Made by a program: the position numbers and the translations under genes | Part shown: positions 16,596 through 25,205 of the stretch, piece by piece | How positions within the stretch are numbered: the first letter of the stretch is position 1 | How the letters are laid out: every line of letters begins with the position of its first letter | NCBI GenBank assembly: GCA_020050835.1 | Contig: JAGVKB010000082.1 | Coordinates: 1-36,235 of the forward strand | Reading direction: 5' to 3' | Length of the DNA stretch: 36,235 bases | Origin: Candidatus Obscuribacterales bacterium | Lineage (GTDB): Bacteria; Cyanobacteriota; Vampirovibrionia; Obscuribacterales; Obscuribacteraceae | Notes under the pieces: generated by a model | Seen by the model: the letters and a program-made list of their open reading frames with translations, nothing else | What the model was told of the DNA's origin: nothing | Databases searched by the model: none

Positions 16596-17335
16596 TGCGC
16601 AAGCCGGCTAGCTTCGAGTCTTCAAGCTTTCCTGTCCACTGGACGATGCTCGGGCTGACCAATCGCCGCCGCCAGCGGATTCGCAGCGCCGCTCCCGCAC
16701 CGCTGCTTCTTTTATTTCTGGCAATCCTGATCTGTATCTGCTTATGCTCTTGCACCTTGACCAGAGATATCGACAGTACCAAGCAGTGGCTCCTTTACAT
16801 GGAAGCCGCGCACGCAGCGAAACTACAAGCGCGCTACCGCGACGCCGAAAGGCTCTACCAGTCCGCTCTGAAGGAATCAGAACGGCAGGGCAAGGAGAAT
16901 CGGCTGGTGGCAGCAAGTTTGGACAGCCTGGGAACGCTATATAGCGTGCAGGCTCGTTTCGATCAGGCGGAAAAGTACTTTGTTCTGGCTGTTTCAACGG
17001 CGAGGAAGACCGTTTCCAAAGACGATCCGGATCTAGCCGCATATCTGGATAATCTGGCTGAGTGCTTTGTGACAAAAGGTGAGCTTCAAAAGGCGGAATC
17101 TTCTTACAAAGAAGCGATTGCGATCTGGAGCGCTATGCCTAGCCACAAAACGGATCTGGCTCTAAGCCAGCTCAAATTGGCTAATGTCTACTACTACCAG
17201 GACAGATTGACCGATGCCGAGCCTCTTTTTCAGGTTGCGTTGCCGATTGCAGTCAAGGCACCACTAGTGGACAGCCGATTGATCGAGCATTGTAGCCAGT
17301 CCTACGCCAAAATTCTCAGTAAACGGGAGCGCTGA
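16595..17335 (+). CDS. TPR-repeat lipoprotein
   Basis: This 246-residue protein starts at the ATG that overlaps the TGA of the preceding SGNH gene (TGATG), so translation is probably coupled. A basic N-terminus precedes a hydrophobic stretch (about 36-50) ending in LCSC, a lipobox with acylated cysteine C53. The mature part holds at least four TPR units of the kinesin-light-chain spacing. They can be seen in the repeated pattern of ARYRDAERLYQSALKESE, ARFDQAEKYFVLAVSTARK, GELQKAESSYKEAIAIW and DRLTDAEPLFQVALPIA. TPR lipoproteins usually act as adaptors. The coupled gene order suggests it partners the SGNH protein at the envelope. The longer frame starting at 16436 overlaps the SGNH gene and is rejected. 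Confidence 0.78.
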   Translation: MRKPASFESSSFPVHWTMLGLTNRRRQRIRSAAPAPLLLLFLAILICICLCSCTLTRDIDSTKQWLLYMEAAHAAKLQARYRDAERLYQSALKESERQGKENRLVAASLDSLGTLYSVQARFDQAEKYFVLAVSTARKTVSKDDPDLAAYLDNLAECFVTKGELQKAESSYKEAIAIWSAMPSHKTDLALSQLKLANVYYYQDRLTDAEPLFQVALPIAVKAPLVDSRLIEHCSQSYAKILSKRER

Positions 17336-17342
17336 AAGATGC

Positions 17343-17372
17343 CTGACTGCCTACTACTGCCGCTGCAGTCAG
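17343..17372. terminator. Hairpin between convergent TPR lipoprotein and SGNH genes
   Basis: CTGACTGC (17343-17350) and GCAGTCAG (17365-17372) form a perfect 8-base stem with a 14-base loop. It fills the 33-base gap between two convergent genes and reaches into the stop codon of the minus-strand one. There is no T-run, so it may be a bidirectional end signal of the weaker kind. Confidence 0.4.
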
Positions 17373-18631
17373 TGCGCCACAGTCGATGACGTTGCCGCCA
17401 CACTCTCCGGCTCGGCCCGCGGCTGACTGAGGCTGGCGACGACTGCCTGATCGCTGGCCACTGCCTGCGCTATCAACTTAAACAGTCGAGCTCCGCCTTG
17501 AGCGTTTAAGTGCACCGTGTCCAAGAAGTCTTCAGTTTCGAATCCGTTTGCATCGCAATAATCAATCCAACGCGCGCCGTGCTGCTGGCAAGCAGACGCG
17601 ACCTTCTGTTTGAATTCAACCCAGAATTTGTCAGGGATAATCTCGCGGGTGGGCCAGAGGTTCGGCATGCCTACCACTATTACCTTGATCCCCGAGTCTT
17701 GCAAGAACGCAAGCTGCTCGTTGAAAAACGCCTGCTCGCTGGAGTATACAGGCGGATACGGATTGCGATAGCGATGTTCGTATTCAGATGTATTGTCGAT
17801 CAACCCAATTGGAATATTGGCTGGAATCAAGAGCACCCCTGGCTTGAGATCGCCCGCGATATCCGAAAGCGCCTGCGCCATTTGATTCTGTGCCAGATGC
17901 TTGTCGAGCGGCTTGGCCTCGACTTCGGCTTGCTCCGGCTGATTGCCTGAAGGTGTCAACAGCCTGCGCAACGGCAAATCCTTGCTCATTACCCAGCCGA
18001 GATGGGCGATCGGATCGGGAAATGCTTTGCCGCCCATTTCATGCAGGTTGACACACGGCGCATAGAACTGAAAGGGCTCGGTGGCGGAGGCGGCATTAAG
18101 ACTGTTGTCGATAAAGTCTCGGGGCGAAACACCGATGATAACGACCTTAGGTTTTCGCTGTCCTTGGAAAAGCGCACGACTTAACATGTATCCATCGGAT
18201 ACCATGAAGCCGCCTTGCGAACAGTTGAAGACGCTGTAATCTCTGCCCAGAGTGTCTTTCAACGCTTCCTCCAGCGTCGAGGCTCGCCGATGTTTCAGAA
18301 CATCCATGGCGTGCTGCTTCAATTGCGCATCGGCAGCGAACGTCGCTGACGCCATTTGCGAGCTGCCGATCAAAGCGATGTCCGGCGCGCCTGGCTCATC
18401 TTCATAAGCTCTCGTCGTCCACCAGCTAAATGTACGATTTTTCGCCGTCTTCAAGAGCTCCAGAACGCTCTTATCCGGATCCAGTTTTGTGCCGGCGGAA
18501 GAGAGAATCTGCCCGGTTGAGACATTCACCAAAACGAAACAAAAGACCGCCACAGCAAACGAGCTGTGAACCAGCGCCTTGAACAGCGACATGTATTTCG
18601 AAGGTGGTGGTTCGGCTTTTGTGTTTGTCAT
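17369..18631 (-). CDS. DltD/DUF1574-like membrane-anchored SGNH protein (copy 2)
   Basis: This 420-residue protein is the last gene of the MBOAT operon. It has a short cytoplasmic N-terminus, one membrane helix (about 19-37) and an extracytoplasmic SGNH-type domain. The motifs are IGSSQM (S90/S91), NCSQGGFMVSD, IGVSPRDFID and DTVH (D371, H374), numbered from the ATG at 18629-18631. That ATG lies 4 bases after the stop of the upstream paralogue and has little SD, as expected for coupled translation. A longer frame from 18736 would overlap the upstream gene by about 100 bases, so I reject it. The middle of the protein is the most divergent from the other copies, and the PVPAG loop they share is absent. 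It probably acts on a different acceptor or step. Confidence 0.82.
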   Translation of the reverse strand: MTNTKAEPPPSKYMSLFKALVHSSFAVAVFCFVLVNVSTGQILSSAGTKLDPDKSVLELLKTAKNRTFSWWTTRAYEDEPGAPDIALIGSSQMASATFAADAQLKQHAMDVLKHRRASTLEEALKDTLGRDYSVFNCSQGGFMVSDGYMLSRALFQGQRKPKVVIIGVSPRDFIDNSLNAASATEPFQFYAPCVNLHEMGGKAFPDPIAHLGWVMSKDLPLRRLLTPSGNQPEQAEVEAKPLDKHLAQNQMAQALSDIAGDLKPGVLLIPANIPIGLIDNTSEYEHRYRNPYPPVYSSEQAFFNEQLAFLQDSGIKVIVVGMPNLWPTREIIPDKFWVEFKQKVASACQQHGARWIDYCDANGFETEDFLDTVHLNAQGGARLFKLIAQAVASDQAVVASLSQPRAEPESVAATSSTVAH

Positions 18632-18635
18632 TGGT

Positions 18636-19913
18636 TCAGTGAAGTCGAGGTCTCTTATCCGGTCTGGATTCCGCAAAGAAATGGCGATCGAGCTCTTTAC
18701 CAGCCAACGCCAGTGCGCTCGCGGCGCGCATATCAACAGTCAACGCTTGCACCAAAAGGTCAAGAAACTTTGTCCCGCCGAACGCGTTCATATGCACCGT
18801 GTCGTGAAAGTCCGGTACCCGAAATGCATCGAAATCGCAAAGGTCGAAGTAAGTAATCTTGTCCTGGTCGCAGATGGCGCGCATAGCTTGTTTGTAGTTG
18901 TAGAACACTTGCGGATGCAAGATCATCGCATTCTCAATCGTGACCGGCATATTCACGACGATCAGCTCGATCCGCTCTTTACGGCAGAACTTAGCCATTT
19001 CACGCAGGAAATAAATCTGCGTTTTGTAGGTTAAGGGATCAGGAGACTTATAACGCGCTTGATACTCCTTCGTGTTGTCGGAGTAGGCAGCCAACGCTTC
19101 CTTCAGTGTCGTGGGCGTAGACATGACTGCATTTGGAATGATCTCGCCGGGCAGATAGTTAGGCAACAGTTTAGTCCTGTCCCACCAGGTAAATGGCTTG
19201 CCACCGGCAGGCACGGGCAGCAGACCAGACAGCAGGCCGGTAGTCAATTCGATGCTGGCCAGCTGAAAGTCCATCGCCTTTCCGTACAGATAAAAGTTGC
19301 GCTGCAAAAACCAGTCAAGTTTGGCCAGCGGCGTGCGAAACATCCAATTGGCCACATCGTCAAGATTGACCAATCTACGGAAATACCGAAACGGCTCCGT
19401 GTCGACCGGACTGCTCAAAGTGCTATCCAGAAAGTCTCTCGGCGCGATGCCATAAATCACTACATCCGGCCGATGCGCGCAATTGACCATCGCCCGCAAT
19501 GCCAGGTAAGCATCAGACGGCATCTGACCGGGCAGAGCGAGATTGAAGGTGCTAAAGCTGCCACCGAATGTAGTGCGCAGCCTGTGATCCAGATAAGCGG
19601 CCTTGTGATACTGCGTCAGGTCGAGCCCCTTTTTGTGATAGTTCGCGTCACAGGCGGCAATGGCACTTACCACAAGCGACGAACCGAGCAGAACGACATT
19701 GTGTACGTCGGCACTGGTACGCAAGTCATTCATCGCCCACCAGGCCCAGCCTTTAACCGGAAAGCGATACTGGTCGAAAGGAATGGGGGTATTGAAATCA
19801 AGGTAGAAATTGAGCGCGCCAAACAAAACCAGAGCAAGCAGAAATGTGCTCTTTATCCGCCTGGCTGGTTGCGCAGGCAAGGCATTGTCAACTACTGCTC
19901 GCTCAGTGGACAT
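18636..19913 (-). CDS. DltD/DUF1574-like membrane-anchored SGNH protein (copy 3)
   Basis: This 425-residue paralogue has one membrane helix (about 23-39) followed by the extracytoplasmic domain. The motifs are LGSSLV (S78/S79), FNLALPGQMPSDAYL, YGIAPRDFLD, IVVNMPVT and DTVHMN (D371, H374). It shares long stretches with copy 4 just upstream, such as the LPGxMPSDAYL and PVPAG segments, so the two come from a fairly recent duplication. The ATG at 19911-19913 has AAAAGGA about 5 bases upstream. It lies 18 bases after copy 4 and 4 bases before copy 2. Known DltD-type proteins help an MBOAT partner pass acyl groups onto a surface polymer. Hydrolase or transferase activity here is inferred from the intact motifs. 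Confidence 0.83.
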   Translation of the reverse strand: MSTERAVVDNALPAQPARRIKSTFLLALVLFGALNFYLDFNTPIPFDQYRFPVKGWAWWAMNDLRTSADVHNVVLLGSSLVVSAIAACDANYHKKGLDLTQYHKAAYLDHRLRTTFGGSFSTFNLALPGQMPSDAYLALRAMVNCAHRPDVVIYGIAPRDFLDSTLSSPVDTEPFRYFRRLVNLDDVANWMFRTPLAKLDWFLQRNFYLYGKAMDFQLASIELTTGLLSGLLPVPAGGKPFTWWDRTKLLPNYLPGEIIPNAVMSTPTTLKEALAAYSDNTKEYQARYKSPDPLTYKTQIYFLREMAKFCRKERIELIVVNMPVTIENAMILHPQVFYNYKQAMRAICDQDKITYFDLCDFDAFRVPDFHDTVHMNAFGGTKFLDLLVQALTVDMRAASALALAGKELDRHFFAESRPDKRPRLH

Positions 19914-19931
19914 CGGTTTCCTTTTTTGCTG

Positions 19932-21278
19932 CTAGAGAGCCGAGCGCCCGGCATCGGCAACTCGCTTTTCCGGAATCGACTGAGACGAGGCAGATCTGTT
20001 CTTAGACCCGTTATCCAGCTCGGGCAATTCCAGTGCCGTACGCACTGCTTTATCTTGAGCCATCTGCTCGACGACTAGATCCAACATCTTCTTCCCGCCT
20101 CCAGAGTGAAGATGCACAGTATCCATAAAATCCGAAACATTGAACGTCTTGGTTCCTTGCAGATCAACAAACGTAGCCCCTTTCACGGTCGAGAGCACGT
20201 GGACGCTCTTGCGATAGGCCTCCCATGAATAGTCTTTGATCAGCGATCGATTGAGATCGGTAATCGGCATCGAAACAATCACCACCTGAATTCCGCGCTG
20301 CTGGCATATATCGAGCAGCTCGGCGAAGAAGCGCATTTGGGAGGTGAAGGTATCCCATTTGACATGCGCGTAACGCTTCTTGTACTCGGCCAAATTATCG
20401 GCAAAGTGCTCGGCTTTCGACGGTCTGAAGTAGGCTTCGGCGCGATTCAATTCAGCCGGGCGATAGTCCGGCAGAAGCATTCTTCGTTGTTCGACAGAGT
20501 AGGGCTTTGCGCCTGCAGGCACCGGCATCAACCCAGAAAGCTGCTTGCTTGCCAGCTGCACCCATTCGGCCACGAGATCCTGTTTCAGCCCATACAAGTA
20601 AAAGGTTCGGCTGATATTGAAATTTAGCCGGTCGATCCAATCCGGAGTCATGCGATCGATCATGCTGCTGACATCGCCGAAGCGAATCAGACTGCGATAT
20701 GGGTCGGTGGCCCCGGGATTCGGCAGGAGATTATCCATAAAATCGCGAGGCCCCAGACCATATACAACCACTTTCGGCTTGTTTTCGCGATTGAGCAAGA
20801 AGTCGGTAATCAGATAAGCATCCGACGGCATCTCACCCGGCAGTGCGAAATTGAAGCTTCGGACAGCTCGACCGGTCTTAGCCTTGAGCCTGCTCTCGAA
20901 GTAGGCGCTTTGATGATGCTGGCTCCCATCCAGCCGCCTATTCAAGAAATTGGCGTCGACTCCGGCAACCGGTACGAGCACCAGTGAAGAGCCAAGAAAA
21001 ACGACATCAGGAGCGCTCTTAGCGGACAAGAAGTCCTGAATGGCCCAGCCGGTCCAGGTACTTTCCGGAAACTTTTCGGCCGGCACTCTTGCAAAATCAA
21101 AAGTTGCCGCCAGTCCGCACACCACCGCAAATATGATCGAAGCAATTACGGAGCGACTGGTCAGAAAGTTCTCCAGGAAGCAGGACACAACGCAGTTGTC
21201 ACCGGACTCGCGGCAAGAATGTCGCAAGTCTCCCGCAGCTTCGCGGTTCGCCATAGTGACTGGAGCGCTTGCACCCAT
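19932..21278 (-). CDS. DltD/DUF1574-like membrane-anchored SGNH protein (copy 4)
   Basis: This 448-residue protein is the first SGNH gene after the MBOAT gene, and its ATG overlaps the MBOAT stop by one base (TAATG at 21280-21276). It has a longer polar N-terminus, a membrane helix at about 43-60, then the SGNH-like domain. The motifs are LGSSLV (S97/S98), FNFALPGEMPSDAYL, YGLGPRDFMD, IVSMPIT and DTVHLH (D386, H389). An Asn- and Ser-rich tail of about 30 residues follows. The tight coupling makes it the most likely direct partner of the MBOAT enzyme. It is closest to copy 3, with which it shares the RxFYLYG and PVPAGxKP segments. Confidence 0.84.
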   Translation of the reverse strand: MGASAPVTMANREAAGDLRHSCRESGDNCVVSCFLENFLTSRSVIASIIFAVVCGLAATFDFARVPAEKFPESTWTGWAIQDFLSAKSAPDVVFLGSSLVLVPVAGVDANFLNRRLDGSQHHQSAYFESRLKAKTGRAVRSFNFALPGEMPSDAYLITDFLLNRENKPKVVVYGLGPRDFMDNLLPNPGATDPYRSLIRFGDVSSMIDRMTPDWIDRLNFNISRTFYLYGLKQDLVAEWVQLASKQLSGLMPVPAGAKPYSVEQRRMLLPDYRPAELNRAEAYFRPSKAEHFADNLAEYKKRYAHVKWDTFTSQMRFFAELLDICQQRGIQVVIVSMPITDLNRSLIKDYSWEAYRKSVHVLSTVKGATFVDLQGTKTFNVSDFMDTVHLHSGGGKKMLDLVVEQMAQDKAVRTALELPELDNGSKNRSASSQSIPEKRVADAGRSAL

Positions 21279-22735
21279 TAGAACTGGAAGTAGATAAACC
21301 GTGGTGAACTATCCGGACTGAATATGGTGAGCAAACACATGAGAGCCACCATCACACCTACCTGCAGGGCCCATGGCGGGCTCAGATAGAAGCGTTTGTC
21401 ATTGAGCCAATTGACTACCGGTTGAGCGATCATCAAAATGGGCAGAATGATTAGCAACGCCGGAAATACGATTGGATCTCTAATTTGCAGGACAGATAGT
21501 TGTTGCATCGAGAAGTGAAGCAGCGCAGCCGGCGCCTGCACTAGCTGAGAAATGATTGCGCATGCATCTTGCATGTTCTCGGCCCGAAAAAACACCCAAC
21601 CGATACAGACAAAATGGAAGGTCACCACCACCGAAACTGCATGGTAAATCTTCGATTGCAAAAGACTCTTAGCCAATCCGGACTTTTCCAGCAGGCGCGA
21701 ATACTCACGGTGAGCGATCAAGAGGATGCCTTGATACGCGCCCCATACGAGGAAGTGCATAGCCGCACCGTGCCACAGACCTCCCAGCGTCATCGTGATA
21801 AACAGGTTACGATACATCTTCCACTGGCTGCAGCGGGAACCGCCCAGCGGAATGAACAGATAGTCGCGCAGCCAGGTGGACAGCGAGATATGCCAGCGAT
21901 GCCAGAAATCGGCAACATTGGAAGCTATATAAGGCAGGTTGAAGTTGATCGGCACCTTGTAGCCGAACAGAAGCGCCGAACCTCTGGCGATATCCGTGTA
22001 TCCGGCGAAATCAAAGAAGATCTGGAAAGCGAAAGCATAGGTGATCAGCCACAGATCCAACGAAGAAAAATTGCCCGGATGGGAGAAGCCTGCTTGCGAT
22101 ACGAGCGCTAAATTGTCAGCGATCAACACCTTCTTGAACAAGCCCATTAAGATAAGCTGCATTCCTTCATCGAGATATTGCCATTTAAACTTAGCGGGGA
22201 TATCCAGCTGCGGAATGAAGTCCTGATACCGTTTAATCGGACCAGCAATTTGCGTCGGGAAGAACGAGGCGAACAAAGCGAAATCGAAGAACTTCTTTAC
22301 CAGCGGTTTACCGCGATAGACTTCGACTGCGTAATGAATAAACTCGAAGACGAAAAATGAAATGCCTAGCGGCAGAATGATATGCAGATGGGGCTCACGG
22401 AATTGAACGCCGAATAAGTTGAGCGTGTCCTTGACCGTAATGAGCGAGAACGTCGCGTACTTGAAGATACCGAGCGTAATCAGGTTGGCGGCAACTACCA
22501 CGCCGAGCCACCATTTCTTGTCCTTCTGTTCGGTCGCCTTGGCTATTAGCGGCACAAGCAAGAAGTTGCCGAGCGTCAGGCCAAAGATGAGCAGTCCGTA
22601 AATCGGCCGCCAGGACATGTAGAACACATAGCTAGCCACCAAAAGCAGTGGCACCCGAAAGCGGTGTGGAGTGATCCAGAACAGCACAAAGACTGTCGGA
22701 AGAAATACCAGGTACTGAAGACTGTTAAAAAGCAA
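21278..22735 (-). CDS. MBOAT-family membrane O-acyltransferase (AlgI/DltB/PatA-like)
   Basis: This 485-residue polytopic enzyme should move an acyl group, usually acetyl, across the inner membrane for transfer to a surface glycan. It starts MLFNSLQYLVFLPTV, the typical AlgI-like opening. It contains FFPTQIAGPIKRY (158-170), FDFAGYTDIARG (241-252), and FWHRWHISLSTWLRDYLFIPLGG (277-299, H279). The catalytic histidine is H322 in GGLWHGAAMHFLVWG. The start is TTG at 22733-22735, well supported by AAGGAG 8 bases upstream. It heads an operon with three DltD-like SGNH genes. I call it MBOAT family and not algI, because no alginate genes are here and the polymer is unknown. Confidence 0.93.
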   Translation of the reverse strand: MLFNSLQYLVFLPTVFVLFWITPHRFRVPLLLVASYVFYMSWRPIYGLLIFGLTLGNFLLVPLIAKATEQKDKKWWLGVVVAANLITLGIFKYATFSLITVKDTLNLFGVQFREPHLHIILPLGISFFVFEFIHYAVEVYRGKPLVKKFFDFALFASFFPTQIAGPIKRYQDFIPQLDIPAKFKWQYLDEGMQLILMGLFKKVLIADNLALVSQAGFSHPGNFSSLDLWLITYAFAFQIFFDFAGYTDIARGSALLFGYKVPINFNLPYIASNVADFWHRWHISLSTWLRDYLFIPLGGSRCSQWKMYRNLFITMTLGGLWHGAAMHFLVWGAYQGILLIAHREYSRLLEKSGLAKSLLQSKIYHAVSVVVTFHFVCIGWVFFRAENMQDACAIISQLVQAPAALLHFSMQQLSVLQIRDPIVFPALLIILPILMIAQPVVNWLNDKRFYLSPPWALQVGVMVALMCLLTIFSPDSSPRFIYFQF

Positions 22736-23275
22736 TCTCTCGTCTCCTTATTTATCGGCTCCGCCTTGGGTATGCGATCTGAATCGCCACCTGACGATTA
22801 CTTACTGCCTTATTCTCCTTGAAACCCTAAAAATGCTCATTAGAGGCGGCAAATCCAAGTTTTCAATTGGCTGGCGAAACCATGATAATGTCTGGATTTC
22901 AAGAATGTCCAGGCTAATACGGTTGTCTTAATCTAAAGGTTTTCATATAAAAACCCGGTCAGACAACTCAAAAGCTGCGGACAGACTGACAAATCACCAC
23001 TTGAGAACCAAGACTCCCGAACCTTTTACTGGTTTCAATTGTCAAGCAAGCTTTCATCTTGCGCCCTGCCCGATCAACGAGAGCAGGATAGTCAAGCGTC
23101 GAATCAGCGAACCGGAAAGCAAAAGCGGCTCTCAATCCCTCATCCGGCTCCGCAGATCAAGCCGTCCGCACAGCTCCTCCGCCAAGATCATAGAAGATGC
23201 CTCATCACCATCCAACAGATTGGCTCCGCTTGATCGATGATTGGCGCCAGCACCTCGGCCGGACCCGATCCAAAC
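22736..23275. other. 540-base gap upstream of the MBOAT operon, no gene seen
   Basis: The gap separates the response-regulator stop from the MBOAT start, both on the minus strand. Open frames on either strand (for example 23001-23240 plus) have no SD and no recognisable product. The part near 22880-22911 holds a candidate promoter, and AAGGAG precedes the MBOAT start. I see no other structure. Confidence 0.5.
22882..22911 (-). promoter_or_regulatory. Candidate sigma-70-type promoter for the MBOAT operon
   Basis: On the minus strand TGGACA (22911-22906) and TATCAT (22887-22882) each match five of six consensus bases and are 18 bases apart. Transcription would begin near 22875, giving a leader of about 140 bases before the TTG start. 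This is a by-eye match only. Confidence 0.35.
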
Positions 23276-24007
23276 TTAATCCGGCTCTCTCGGGTCGGAA
23301 GCTTGCCGGCTGAAGCCTTCTGGAATCAACTGGTAGCCGCCGCCATAGACAGTTTTTATGTACTTGCGATCGGAGGTCTCCAGTCGCGTTCTCAAGTGGC
23401 GAATATGAACGCGAATGGTATCTACGTCATCATCTGGCGAGTATCCCCAGACCTCTTCCAACAGCTTACCGGTCGAAACCGTCTGCCCATGATGCTGCAT
23501 CAAGCAATGCAAAATTTCAAATTCGGTCGGTGTCAGTTTGACTATCCGTTCTCTTACCTTCGCCTGCAGGTTCTCCGGTATGAGCGTTATCTCGCCAGCC
23601 GTCAGGATCTCCGGCAGCGAGGCAGACTCCGGCACCGAACCCGATCTTCTCAACAGGGCGCGGACTCTGACTTGCAGCTCGGGAATTTCAAATGGCTTGA
23701 CAAGATAATCGTCAGCACCGGAATCAAACCCGGTAACCTTATCCCTCGTCATTCCGAGCGCAGTCAACATGAGCACAGGAATGGTCTGAGTCTGTGGATT
23801 CTGCCTGAGGCGCTGGCAAACAGTGAAGCCATCCAGGTCAGGCATCATGACATCAAGCACGATCAGGTCCGGTCGATTCTGCTGGGAAAGCGCCAGACCC
23901 TTTATACCGTCGGGGCAGGTTGTGACGTGATGTCCAAGCAGCTCCAGATTTACCTTTACGAGCTCAGCAATGGCCTGGTCGTCGTCGATTACGAGAATTC
24001 TGCTCAA
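23276..24007 (-). CDS. OmpR/PhoB-family response regulator
   Basis: This 243-residue two-component transcription factor has an N-terminal receiver domain (about 1-120) and a C-terminal winged helix (about 140-235). The acidic pocket is IDDD near residue 8-10. The phosphoacceptor is D52 in [10 protein letters not shown], with T82 and K104 (LVKPFE) in place. The DNA-binding part shows [34 protein letters not shown] and TVYGGGYQL, the standard winged-helix pattern. It is close in style to cyanobacterial regulators such as RpaB, although I cannot assign orthology. The start is TTG at 24005-24007 with GGAG 7 bases upstream. It lies 24 bases after htrA. No histidine kinase gene is present in the window. 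Confidence 0.92.
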   Translation of the reverse strand: MSRILVIDDDQAIAELVKVNLELLGHHVTTCPDGIKGLALSQQNRPDLIVLDVMMPDLDGFTVCQRLRQNPQTQTIPVLMLTALGMTRDKVTGFDSGADDYLVKPFEIPELQVRVRALLRRSGSVPESASLPEILTAGEITLIPENLQAKVRERIVKLTPTEFEILHCLMQHHGQTVSTGKLLEEVWGYSPDDDVDTIRVHIRHLRTRLETSDRKYIKTVYGGGYQLIPEGFSRQASDPREPD

Positions 24008-24031
24008 TTTACTTCTCCGTCTTTGAACCGA

Positions 24032-25198
24032 TTATTGCTGATCACTGGCACTCAATTTTACTGGAATTTTGACCACACGCCCCTGCCTCAAAACGCTAAG
24101 CGTAACAGTCTGCCCGGCCTTCTTGCCTTCCACGTACGAAAGCAAGTCGTCAGGAGACAGCGTCTTGACGTTGTCTATCCCGACGATCACGTCGGCCACG
24201 CTGTTGTCGACCTGGTTAATGGTGAACGGTCCTTGGCGATAGCTGACAAGCTTCGGTCCGGACAACCCGGCCTGAGCCGCGGGTCCATCCGGCTCAAGTC
24301 TTACGACTCTGAGCCCGAGGTCTGTTTGCTGAACCATTTGCACTCCCAAATCCGGCCTGATGACATGGTGATGCTTGATCAATTCAGGAACGATTCGTTT
24401 GACAATATTAATCGGTATCGCAAATCCAATGCCGGCCGACTGACCAGAACGACTCAAAATGGCGGTGTTCACGCCGATCATCTTGCCAGAACTATCCAAC
24501 AGCGGACCACCAGAGTTGCCAGGGTTAATCGCCGCATCCGTTTGAACAATCCCCTTAATCAGCCGGCCACTTTCCGTCCTGAGTGTCCGCCCGATACTCG
24601 AAACGATGCCGCAAGTAAGCGTCCGCTCTAAGCCAAAAGGGTTGCCGATCGCCAGAACTCGCCGACCAACCTCCAGCTTGGAGGAGTCTCCCAGCGGAAT
24701 AGTCACCAGCTTGCTGCCGGCCGGCGGATCGATTTTGAGCACCGCCAGATCGTTGGGAGGGTCCGTTCCGATCACCTGAGCTGCCTGGTTGCTGCCGTCG
24801 GCCAGAGTGACTCGCAGGTTGCGTGCTCCGTCGACGACATGATTGTTAGTAAGAATATAGCCGGCCGGATCGATGATCGCTCCAGAGCCGGTTCCTTCCT
24901 TCGGCAAAACGTTGAAAAACACTTCTTCCGGAGACGGCGACGTCACCGTCGTAATGTTAACGACTGCCTTGTTTGCTGCTCGATAAACCCGCACATTGAC
25001 CGCTTCGTCCGGCGTCAAACCGTTGAGTCCAACGCTCGTCGAGGCCGCTGGCAATTTTCCTAACATTCCAGCCGTCGCCGATTTCGAGCGAATCGGCTGA
25101 GCTGAAACCGGAGCAGTCAAAAATGGCAAGGCCACAATGAGCGCCGCAAGCCAGAAGCTTCCTGCAATCTGCAACATGTTTGAATTCGTGGACCTCAT
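24032..25198 (-). CDS. HtrA/DegP-like periplasmic serine protease with PDZ domain
   Basis: This 388-residue envelope protease probably degrades or refolds damaged exported proteins. The ATG at 25196-25198 gives a normal signal peptide ending VSAQ (about residue 34). The longer frame from 25291 would overlap plsY and is rejected. The trypsin-like domain has the triad H120 (LTNNHVVDG), D150 (PPNDLAVLKI) and S229 (INPGNSGGPLLD). A single PDZ domain follows (about 285-385), with the substrate-groove region near RPDLGVQM and the DVIVGIDNVK strand. The mature N-terminus has about 30 residues of polar linker. The gene starts 7 bases after the plsY stop, with GAGGAG close before the ATG. Confidence 0.93.
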   Translation of the reverse strand: MRSTNSNMLQIAGSFWLAALIVALPFLTAPVSAQPIRSKSATAGMLGKLPAASTSVGLNGLTPDEAVNVRVYRAANKAVVNITTVTSPSPEEVFFNVLPKEGTGSGAIIDPAGYILTNNHVVDGARNLRVTLADGSNQAAQVIGTDPPNDLAVLKIDPPAGSKLVTIPLGDSSKLEVGRRVLAIGNPFGLERTLTCGIVSSIGRTLRTESGRLIKGIVQTDAAINPGNSGGPLLDSSGKMIGVNTAILSRSGQSAGIGFAIPINIVKRIVPELIKHHHVIRPDLGVQMVQQTDLGLRVVRLEPDGPAAQAGLSGPKLVSYRQGPFTINQVDNSVADVIVGIDNVKTLSPDDLLSYVEGKKAGQTVTLSVLRQGRVVKIPVKLSASDQQ

Positions 25199-25205
25199 AA
25201 ACTCC

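Noticed and set aside
19059-20078. Plus-strand open frame of 339 codons antisense to SGNH copies 3 and 4
   Set aside because: Both minus-strand genes keep conserved motifs in frame. The antisense product is a shadow with scattered basic residues and no family.
23001-23240. Plus-strand 79-codon frame in the gap before the MBOAT operon
   Set aside because: There is no SD, the composition is Ser/Arg-rich, and two overlapping frames are equally open, so it looks like chance.
23237-24631. Plus-strand open frame of 464 codons across the response regulator and htrA
   Set aside because: It lies antisense to two genes with clear catalytic and phosphorylation motifs. Its product has no domain and no SD.
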